Assembly: GCA_044233745.1 (NCBI GenBank)
Contig: JBIIJN010000040.1
Location: 1 to 22,765 of the forward strand
DNA length: 22,765 bases
Direction: 5' to 3'
Source: UBA6165 sp044233745
GTDB lineage: Bacteria > Bacteroidota > Bacteroidia > Flavobacteriales_D > Crocinitomicaceae
Position numbers and translations under genes: made by a program. The notes beneath the pieces were generated by a model that did no database searches, had not been told where the DNA came from, and saw nothing but the letters and a program-made list of their open reading frames with translations. Below are positions 17,251 through 22,765 of this stretch, piece after piece (the stretch's first letter is position 1; each line of letters begins with the position of its first letter).

Positions 17251-17844
17251 ATGAAGAAAATGAGACTTTTTGTAATCGGTGCTTTGAGTTTATTGAGCAC
17301 TAATTTGGTGAATGGTCAAGCCATGGATCAAGGGAGAATGTGTATTGACTTGTATTACGGTTTTGGTTCCACATCAAAAGCTTTTGTTCAGGAAATGGCC
17401 AATACCAACAATGGCGATTTTAAGAGTTTCGGCGCAATTGGTGGTCGCTTTGAATTTATGGCTTCTGACAAAGTAGGTATAGGTTTAGAGGGCAATTATT
17501 TAATTCACACTGCAACTTGGCTTGTTGATGATGGTGTGAATAAGTATAATTACGAGTATAGTGTACGCAGAGTTCGTGTCTTCCCGAGAATTAACTACCA
17601 TTTTGGTAACAGTGATTCTTTCGATGCTTATTTTGGTGTTGGGGCAGGTTACAGAAGCATCAAGCGCGTCACTACGTCAAATGACCCAAATTTTATTGGA
17701 GAAGAATTAGAAGGGGCTTTACCAGTTGCTATGAGATTGGCGCTTGGTGCACGTTATTTCTTTACAGAAAATATTGGTGCACATGTTGAATTTGGACTTG
17801 GTGGCGGTAATATCATTCACTTTGGTCTATCAATCAGAATATAG
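17251..17844 (+). CDS. Small outer-membrane beta-barrel protein
   Basis: 197 residues from the ATG at 17251; the open frame reaches back to 17152 into the previous gene, but MKKMRLFVIGALSLLSTNLVNG before Q is a clear signal peptide and the promoter lies between. The mature part alternates as an 8-strand-type barrel (IGGRFEFMASDKVGIGLEGNYLI, VRVFPRINYHFG, DAYFGVGAGYRSI, MRLALGARYFFTENIGAHVEFGLGGG) and ends in FGLSIRI, with an aromatic residue near the end and hydrophobic last residue. It resembles generic OmpX/OmpW-like or 'outer membrane protein beta-barrel domain' proteins. Role unknown; its own strong promoter and terminator suggest an abundant monocistronic product. Confidence 0.85.
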   Translation: MKKMRLFVIGALSLLSTNLVNGQAMDQGRMCIDLYYGFGSTSKAFVQEMANTNNGDFKSFGAIGGRFEFMASDKVGIGLEGNYLIHTATWLVDDGVNKYNYEYSVRRVRVFPRINYHFGNSDSFDAYFGVGAGYRSIKRVTTSNDPNFIGEELEGALPVAMRLALGARYFFTENIGAHVEFGLGGGNIIHFGLSIRI

Positions 17845-17863
17845 TTTAATCAATACTTGATTC

Positions 17864-17896
17864 AAACCCGATTGTTTTTTACAATCGGGTTTTTTT
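17864..17896 (+). terminator. Strong rho-independent terminator between convergent genes
   Basis: Perfect 12-bp arms AAACCCGATTGT and ACAATCGGGTTT around a TTTTT loop are followed by more T (to 17896). It lies between the barrel gene (+) and mutS2 (-). Read on the minus strand the hairpin is the same but lacks a good U-tract, so it mainly serves the + strand and may only partly stop mutS2 transcription. Confidence 0.93.
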
Positions 17897-17900
17897 ATGC

Positions 17901-20030
17901 CTAGATAATTACCGTCAAACGATCCAAGGGCATTGTGAATTTCAGAATCCCGCTAACCACAACGGCTGTTTTGTTTTTTGTGTCGATGGCTTCAACTGTT
18001 CCCAAGTTTTTGCTTTTGTCAATTTTTACTCGTGAACCTATCTGAATAATAGGCATTGGGGTGTTGTTGACTTCTTTTTCAACCTGTGGTTTAGTTTTGA
18101 CTTTGTTGTTTTGTGCTTTGGCTTTTTCTTTTTTCACGGATTCCAAACGCTTCGTTTTTTCGATGGTCAGAAATTTCTTCAACTCCTCAAATAAAACGGT
18201 GTTTTTGGTTTTTCCTCTTGCACCAATCACGTAGTTGTTTACATAATCGTTCATTTTCTTGCCCAACACAATGAAATGGTTGTTGCGCTCAATGAAAAGC
18301 TTCTGATTATCAAGTTTTTCGGTAAGTCTGTGCTCTTTTTCTTGGTATGTTTTTTCTGCTTTTTCAGCGCGGATTCTGGCCTCGATAGATTCCTTATTTA
18401 AGCGCTCCATCCGGCCTTTTTCTTTTTGCATATCAGAAAGCAATTGTTCCATGTGCACTTTTTGTTTGCCCAATCTTTCTTTGGCCTGAACAATCAAATC
18501 TTCTGGAATACCAATATTTTGTGCCACTTCAAATGTAAACGAACTGCCTTGCTGTCCCACTTGGAGCTGATATAAAGGCGTAAGCGTTTCCATGTCAAAG
18601 AGCATACAAGCGTTGATGGCGTTTCTGAGTTGTTCTGTTTTGAGCTTGATGTTGCTGTAGTGCGTGGAAATTACCCCAAAACACTTCTTGTTGTATAAGG
18701 CTTCGTAGAACACCTCCGAGAGCGCAGCACCCAATTCAGGGTCGGAGCCCGTGCCAAACTCATCCATCAAGAGCAAAGTTCTGCGGTTGGCGTTTTCCAG
18801 GAAATATTTCATTCTTTTCAAACGATAACTGTAGGTGCTCAACTGGTTTTCTATGGATTGATTATCGCCAATATCAGTAAGAATTTGGTGGAAAAATGAC
18901 ATTTTTGAATTTGGATTCACGGGCACCAAAAGTCCCGATTGCAGCATCATTTGCAACAAGCCAACAGTTTTGAGCGTAATACTTTTCCCACCAGCATTCG
19001 GTCCGCTTATCACCAACATTCGGGCACTTTTGTCCATGGTCAAGGTTTGTGGCATGGTTTTTACGCCTCGAGCAGCATTGGCTTGGAACAACAGTGGGTG
19101 ATAGGCATCAATCAACTCGATGCAGGTCTCTTTTTCTTCTAGACCGGGCAGGGCACTGTTGGTCTGGATTGCAAATCTGGCTTGAGCGTTGATATAATCT
19201 ATCTTCACCAATGATTTTTGGTAGGCCTCTACAAGGTCAACGAATTGTGAGATTTTGGCGGTAAGCGCTTTGAGTATGCGGTGAATTTCTTTGCGTTCAT
19301 CATCGAGCAACATTTCCAATTCGTTGCTCAAGGTCATATTTACACCGGGCTCGATGTAGGTAAAGTTGCCCGAGTTGGAAGAGCCGAGTACATTGCCCGG
19401 CACTTGGCGTTTGTGTGAGCTCACTACTGCCAAAACACGACGTTCGTTTAAATAGGTTTCCTTGGTGTCGCTCAAGATGCCCATTTTCAAAAATTTCTTC
19501 ACTTCACGGTCGAAATTTCTATTGATTTTGATGCGCACTTGTTGAATTTCTTTTCGAATTTCTGCCAATTCTGGCGAAGCATCATTGCGTATTTTACCTG
19601 AGGGGTCGAGTACTTTATCAATGAGTTCGATGATTTCTTTGGTGTAGTAAACATCATCGAGGAGTAGCGAGAAATTTGGAAAATTGTCTTCTCGTTTTTC
19701 TAGTGATTTGAGCATTTCATTGACCAAGTCAGAGGCCAACATGAGACGCAATAATCCTTCAACTTGAAGCACTGAGCCGTTGATATGTAAGAGTTTGATT
19801 TCTTTGTGTAGCTCTTCAAATTCAACAGGAGGAAAACCAATTTTAGAGTTTTTGATTTCCACCAATTCTGATGTAGCCTTAAGAATACGAATGCATTGCT
19901 TCACTTCTTTGTAGGGAAGCATGCCCAATAATTTTTTGGAAGCCGTTTCGCTTACGCTATATGCCGCAACTTGCCGACGGATGAGGTCAAATTCTAAATC
20001 TTGTATGGTTTGTAAATCCTCGTGCCTCAT
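17901..20030 (-). CDS. mutS2: MutS2-type ATPase lacking the Smr domain
   Basis: 709 residues beginning MRHEDLQTIQDLEFDLIRRQV. N-terminal core and clamp helices (with SSHKRQVPGNVLG, SGNFTYIEP) lead to the MutS ATPase: Walker A GPNAGGKS at 343-350, Walker B LLLMDEFG with D423/E424, and ISTHYSNIK. A long charged coiled coil follows (about 520-580), then a Lys-rich linker and a KOW-like small beta domain (IGSRVKIDKSKNLGTVEAID) ending the protein. Canonical MutS2 (about 780-800 aa) continues into an Smr endonuclease domain with an LDLRG-type motif; here the stop comes directly after the KOW-like part. Known MutS2 roles include suppression of recombination and, in Bacillus, handling of collided ribosomes. 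It starts 8 nt after the SGNH hydrolase stop, so is probably co-transcribed with it. Confidence 0.93.
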   Translation of the reverse strand: MRHEDLQTIQDLEFDLIRRQVAAYSVSETASKKLLGMLPYKEVKQCIRILKATSELVEIKNSKIGFPPVEFEELHKEIKLLHINGSVLQVEGLLRLMLASDLVNEMLKSLEKREDNFPNFSLLLDDVYYTKEIIELIDKVLDPSGKIRNDASPELAEIRKEIQQVRIKINRNFDREVKKFLKMGILSDTKETYLNERRVLAVVSSHKRQVPGNVLGSSNSGNFTYIEPGVNMTLSNELEMLLDDERKEIHRILKALTAKISQFVDLVEAYQKSLVKIDYINAQARFAIQTNSALPGLEEKETCIELIDAYHPLLFQANAARGVKTMPQTLTMDKSARMLVISGPNAGGKSITLKTVGLLQMMLQSGLLVPVNPNSKMSFFHQILTDIGDNQSIENQLSTYSYRLKRMKYFLENANRRTLLLMDEFGTGSDPELGAALSEVFYEALYNKKCFGVISTHYSNIKLKTEQLRNAINACMLFDMETLTPLYQLQVGQQGSSFTFEVAQNIGIPEDLIVQAKERLGKQKVHMEQLLSDMQKEKGRMERLNKESIEARIRAEKAEKTYQEKEHRLTEKLDNQKLFIERNNHFIVLGKKMNDYVNNYVIGARGKTKNTVLFEELKKFLTIEKTKRLESVKKEKAKAQNNKVKTKPQVEKEVNNTPMPIIQIGSRVKIDKSKNLGTVEAIDTKNKTAVVVSGILKFTMPLDRLTVII

Positions 20031-20038
20031 TCCGGGGT

Positions 20039-21028
20039 TTAATCAATGATGATGTTTCGGAACAACACGCGTGATTTACAATTGTTTTTCACAGTTAGTT
20101 TTACAGTGTACTTCCCTTTAGGCAGGCGAACGGTTGGGTTCAATTCACGCGAAACGACACCATTTCCGAAGTCCCACTCAATTTCTGTATAACCATCTGA
20201 GCGATTTTCAAATTTGACTTGGCCGTTTTTTATGGTAACGTCAAAGGCTGGTGTAAGTTTATTGTTGTTGTAAACCAAGCGCCACTGATTCAAATTGTTC
20301 AAAACCACCTGTGAGGCCGTTAATTGAATCATTTCAGCGGTGTAAGGATCGAGTCCCGCATAATAAAGTGCACCATAGGGCGATTCACCGAAAATAGCCG
20401 CGTAGAATGTAGATGCCGACAGATATGAGCCCAATTTGCTCGGGTGAAAATTATCGGGGTCGTACAATTCAATGGCAGGATAGCTCGTTCTGAATTGGCT
20501 CCACACCATACCAACAGGCGCTACTTGGGCTTGCAATAGGTCGGTGTACCGCATATACGTGTTGGTAATACGCGCCTGCATGGTTTCATAGGTGTTGATT
20601 TCTGCCCATTGTGAATTGCCATTTTTGTAACCCCAGGTCATGTAGAGCATGATTTGGGTACAATCGCAGTTGTTTCTTACAGAATCTGCCAGTTGCTTAA
20701 AAAACGGCAAGGATATTTTTTCTGTTTTTGAATCGGGCTGAGCAGGTGTGTTGCTTAATTCCTGTAGCACAACATAGTCCCACTTGCGGCTTTTAATGGC
20801 TTTATAGGTTTTTTCTTGTGTGCTGTGGTATTCTAATGATTTTCCGCCTTCTGTAAAATATTCTACATGCACTGTTTTTCCTTTGCTTGCAGCAATTTCT
20901 TTAAACATGATAGGCATTTCGTTCATGAATGTGAAACTGTTGCCAATAAACAAAACACTCAAAGTATCCTGTGCTCGTCCGGTTGCTATTGAGGCCATAA
21001 TTCCTAGTGCTAAAGCGATGTGCTTCAT
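20039..21028 (-). CDS. Secreted SGNH/GDSL-type hydrolase with PKD-like C-terminal domain
   Basis: 329 residues with a signal peptide ending ATGRA before QDTLSV. The catalytic domain starts with the block I motif LFIGNSFT (S31), has a Gly-containing TEGGKSL segment, VVLQELSNTP, and a final D192-N-F-H195 (YDPDNFHPSKLG), giving a Ser-Asp-His set as in SGNH hydrolases, close to DUF4886-type proteins. Residues about 265-329 form a PKD-like beta domain (IEWDFGNGVV, PKGKYTVKLTV). Such enzymes deacetylate or de-esterify carbohydrates or lipids; no substrate can be assigned. There is no T9SS tail or lipobox, so periplasmic location is likely. It is the first gene of a probable two-gene unit with mutS2, with a good promoter upstream. 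Confidence 0.87.
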   Translation of the reverse strand: MKHIALALGIMASIATGRAQDTLSVLFIGNSFTFMNEMPIMFKEIAASKGKTVHVEYFTEGGKSLEYHSTQEKTYKAIKSRKWDYVVLQELSNTPAQPDSKTEKISLPFFKQLADSVRNNCDCTQIMLYMTWGYKNGNSQWAEINTYETMQARITNTYMRYTDLLQAQVAPVGMVWSQFRTSYPAIELYDPDNFHPSKLGSYLSASTFYAAIFGESPYGALYYAGLDPYTAEMIQLTASQVVLNNLNQWRLVYNNNKLTPAFDVTIKNGQVKFENRSDGYTEIEWDFGNGVVSRELNPTVRLPKGKYTVKLTVKNNCKSRVLFRNIIID

Positions 21029-21061
21029 AATGTTATGTGTAAAATTTAAAATTTAGCATTG

Positions 21062-21093
21062 CAAAAATATAGGTTTCCCAAATTTCATTGCAA
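21062..21093 (-). promoter_or_regulatory. Promoter for the SGNH hydrolase - mutS2 unit
   Basis: On the minus strand a TTG (21093-21091), a 21-nt spacer and TATTTTTG (21069-21062) match the consensus. The predicted start is near 21055, leaving about 27 nt before the ATG at 21028. Confidence 0.6.
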
Positions 21094-21115
21094 GCCAGAC
21101 AAAATTAATGCCGAA

Positions 21116-21772
21116 TTATACAGATTTAACAAGTTTTTGCATTTCGTTGTATTGGTAAACCTGGTACGATTCCTTTTGTGTTTTTGAGGCGCGCAACATG
21201 GCCAGTGCTACATCTTTGGCATGAATGGCTTTGTATGCAGCGGGAATTATAAAGTTGAAAAGGGGCATTATTTTTCTAGCCAGCCACTCTCCGAAGCGTT
21301 TTTCTTGTCGATCGCCCAAAAGAAGCGATGGCTGAAAACTGCCTTTCATTGGAATTTGTGCGCCTTCCAAAACGTCTTCCACTTCTCCCTTGATTTGGAG
21401 GTAAAAGTTTTTTGAAGTCGCATCCGCACCTACAGAAGACACGAGCATAAACGCATCTGCACCATATTTATCTGCTGCCTTGATGGCATTTACAGGTATA
21501 TCGTAATCTACTTTGCGGTAATCATTCAAATTTGGTGTTTTCTTTCTTGTGGTTCCAATGGCACAAAATACGTGGCTGCAATCTTCAAATGCATCTTCCC
21601 AAGTTTCTGGCCGATCGAAATCTACCAAGCGTTGGGTGATTTTGGTGTTTGAAATAGAAATTTCTTTCCTGAGTAGTAGTTGAATTTCCTCATAATCAGA
21701 TTGAATAAGAAATTCTAGTATATGAGAACCGATAAGCCCATTGGCTCCAATAAGAATAGCACGTTTTTGCAT
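21116..21772 (-). CDS. NAD(P)-binding oxidoreductase, atypical SDR (TIP30/HTATIP2-like)
   Basis: 218 residues from the ATG at 21772; a GTG start at 21814 would add 14 residues ahead of the nucleotide-binding motif and is not favoured. The Rossmann motif GANGLIG is at residues 9-15, with a following acidic strand (LVDFDRPETW), VFCAIGTT, VSSVGAD, and FYLQIKGEVE, which carries YxxxK, then PSLLLGDRQEKRFGE. This order fits the short atypical SDR group containing TIP30/HTATIP2 and bacterial homologues annotated NAD(P)H-binding protein. It is soluble and cytoplasmic; the substrate is unknown. It diverges from the cytochrome P460-like gene and precedes, with a separate promoter between, the SGNH hydrolase. 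Confidence 0.87.
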   Translation of the reverse strand: MQKRAILIGANGLIGSHILEFLIQSDYEEIQLLLRKEISISNTKITQRLVDFDRPETWEDAFEDCSHVFCAIGTTRKKTPNLNDYRKVDYDIPVNAIKAADKYGADAFMLVSSVGADATSKNFYLQIKGEVEDVLEGAQIPMKGSFQPSLLLGDRQEKRFGEWLARKIMPLFNFIIPAAYKAIHAKDVALAMLRASKTQKESYQVYQYNEMQKLVKSV

Positions 21773-21776
21773 GGCA

Positions 21777-21784
21777 CAAATATA
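21777..21784 (-). promoter_or_regulatory. -7 element almost touching the oxidoreductase start codon
   Basis: On the minus strand TATATTTG is an exact TAnnTTTG match, followed by TGCC and then the ATG. If used, transcription would begin at or next to the start codon, giving a leaderless mRNA. No TTG is seen at the usual -33 distance. Confidence 0.4.
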
Positions 21785-21838
21785 AGGCAATACAATAAGA
21801 TATTTGTTTTTCACGTTTAGCTGATAAAAAAATTCGCC

Positions 21839-22336
21839 ATGAGAGTAGCAGTGCCTTTTATTATTTCCGTGTTGTTGTTGACATTTTCTTGTAAGAAAGA
21901 GCCGAAAGGCATTGATGGTGAGCTTTTTAGTTTGTCAGAAGAAGATGCTGGTTTCGTTTGGTATAAGAATAGCGATGCCTTTTTGGATAAAAGCAGTGGT
22001 AGCGGGCATAATTTTCCCTTTTTGCGCACGCGATTTAACGCAGCAGCAGCAACGCAACTTGATGCGTCAGGAAAAATAGTTGATAATGCTGTTTTTCCAG
22101 AAGGTTCAGTGGTGGTGAAAGAATTGTATAACAGCTCTAACGAACTAGAACGTTATGCAACGCTATACAAGAAATCGGATTCTGAATTTGCAGATGCCAA
22201 TGGCTGGGTGTGGGGATACATCGAGAAAAACGGAAAAGTGGTTGAATCTGCTGAGTTGAAAGGCGCATCTTGTATTGGTTGTCACAGTCAAGGAGGCAAC
22301 ATCGACTACATACTGATGAACGTCTATTTTCCGTAA
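21839..22336 (+). CDS. Cytochrome P460-like c-type heme lipoprotein
   Basis: 165 residues. The N-terminus (MRVAVPF...LLLTFSC followed by KKE) looks like a relaxed Bacteroidota lipoprotein signal with Cys18 as the lipidated residue. The rest fits a cytochrome P460 domain: FVWYKNSDAFL, FPEGSVVVKELY with K94, NGWVWGYIE, and the heme-binding C145-I-G-C148-H149 near the end followed by DYILMNVYFP. P460-type proteins bind one c-type heme; some oxidise hydroxylamine or act on nitric oxide, others have unknown redox roles. Whether a Lys-heme cross-link exists here cannot be seen. The gene diverges from the oxidoreductase with a 66-base gap, and no ammonia- or nitrogen-oxide genes are nearby, so function is open. 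Confidence 0.82.
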   Translation: MRVAVPFIISVLLLTFSCKKEPKGIDGELFSLSEEDAGFVWYKNSDAFLDKSSGSGHNFPFLRTRFNAAAATQLDASGKIVDNAVFPEGSVVVKELYNSSNELERYATLYKKSDSEFADANGWVWGYIEKNGKVVESAELKGASCIGCHSQGGNIDYILMNVYFP

Positions 22337-22341
22337 ATTTG
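22334..22341 (+). promoter_or_regulatory. -7 element for rlmH overlapping the upstream stop codon
   Basis: TAAATTTG is an exact TAnnTTTG match whose TAA is the stop of the cytochrome P460-like gene. It predicts a start near 22348, about 14 nt before the rlmH ATG. The -33 region has no clear TTG at the right spacing. Confidence 0.42.
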
Positions 22342-22361
22342 ACCGTTAATTCGGACATTTT

Positions 22362-22765
22362 ATGAAAATCAAACTCTTGGTTGTGGGCGCAACACCGAAA
22401 AATTTTCTCAAAGAAGGCGAAGACCTTTACATCAAGCGACTCAACAACTATGTGCCTTTTGAGAAAATCGAAATTCCCGACCTCAAAAACGCCAAAAACC
22501 TAAGCAAAGACCAAATCAAAACGGAGGAAGGAAAATTGCTGCTGCAAAAATTAAGCAACACTGATTTTGTTGTGCTTCTCGACGAACGCGGCAAAGAATA
22601 CCGTTCCGTTGAATTTGCCGACTGGATGCAAAATGTTTTCAACCAAGGACCCAAGCAAATCGTTTTTGTTGTTGGCGGACCTTACGGTTTCAGCGATGAG
22701 GTTTATGAACGCGCAAATGCAAAACTGGCCCTATCCAAAATGACCTTTTCCCACCAGATGATTCG
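22362..22765 (+). CDS. rlmH: 23S rRNA (pseudouridine1915-N3)-methyltransferase RlmH (3'-truncated)
   Basis: It starts at the ATG at 22362 and runs off the window; 134 residues of a protein usually near 155-160 are visible. It begins MKIKLLVVGATPKNFL with Y23 in the DLYIKRL helix, then VVLLDERGKEYRSVEFADW, IVFVVGGPYGFSDEV and LALSKMTFSHQMIR, the successive RlmH motifs; GGPYG lies in the SPOUT trefoil-knot SAM-binding region. The missing end should contain the EQLYRA motif. RlmH methylates pseudouridine 1915 in helix 69 of 23S rRNA on assembled ribosomes. Confidence 0.95.
   Translation, partial: MKIKLLVVGATPKNFLKEGEDLYIKRLNNYVPFEKIEIPDLKNAKNLSKDQIKTEEGKLLLQKLSNTDFVVLLDERGKEYRSVEFADWMQNVFNQGPKQIVFVVGGPYGFSDEVYERANAKLALSKMTFSHQMI

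Noticed and set aside
21773..21814. GTG start at 21814 for the oxidoreductase
   Set aside because: The extra 14 residues precede the usual N-terminal beta strand of the Rossmann fold and would cover a promoter-like -7 element; the ATG at 21772 fits the family better.

Overview
The window is a stretch of a Bacteroidota chromosome, most likely from the Flavobacteriales or a close relative. Several features point there: two kinds of type IX secretion (T9SS) sorting domain, a PorP/SprF outer-membrane protein, PorE-like envelope proteins, GEVED and HYR domains, moderately AT-rich DNA, few Shine-Dalgarno sites, and promoters of the Bacteroidota form TTTG/TTG - about 20 nt - TAnnTTTG. No tRNA, rRNA, insertion sequence, CRISPR array or phage gene is visible. 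No gap longer than 300 bases lacks a gene.

Region 1 (1-11873, + strand) is the most interesting part. It opens inside a giant surface protein, truncated by the window edge, built from DUF11-like repeats, cadherin-like domains, about 13 hyalin (HYR) repeats, an Ig/PKD-like domain and a C-terminal T9SS type B sorting domain. A PorP/SprF-family gene follows directly, and type B substrates are known to depend on such a partner. Next come two tandem paralogous PorE-like proteins (signal peptide, TPR, PD40 beta-propeller, two carboxypeptidase-regulatory-like domains, OmpA_C). Each also ends in a LysM domain, giving two predicted peptidoglycan-binding modules per chain. I read this as a dedicated module for exporting, displaying and cell-wall-anchoring one large adhesin. 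A strong terminator closes it at 11897-11927.

Region 2 (11925-17896, + strand) holds a secreted lysyl-endopeptidase-like serine protease with a GEVED domain and a T9SS type A tail, ended by its own terminator. It is followed by an unrecognised envelope protein with a probable outer-membrane barrel, the LPS heptose enzyme GmhA, a GH113-like glycosidase abutting gmhA, and a small outer-membrane barrel protein with its own promoter and a very clear terminator.

Region 3 (17901-21772, - strand) converges on region 2. In transcription order it holds a TIP30-like NAD(P)-binding oxidoreductase, a promoter, a secreted SGNH hydrolase with a PKD-like tail, and, 8 nt later, a MutS2-type ATPase that ends without the usual Smr nuclease domain.

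Region 4 (21839-22765, + strand) diverges from region 3. It has a cytochrome P460-like lipoprotein and then the start of rlmH, cut off by the window end. The rlmH -7 promoter element overlaps the stop codon of the cytochrome gene.

Biologically, most of the window serves the cell surface: T9SS substrates, their outer-membrane partners, peptidoglycan anchors, LPS heptose synthesis and small barrels. MutS2 and RlmH are the housekeeping genes. All functions come from reading motifs by eye. No database search or structure prediction was run.
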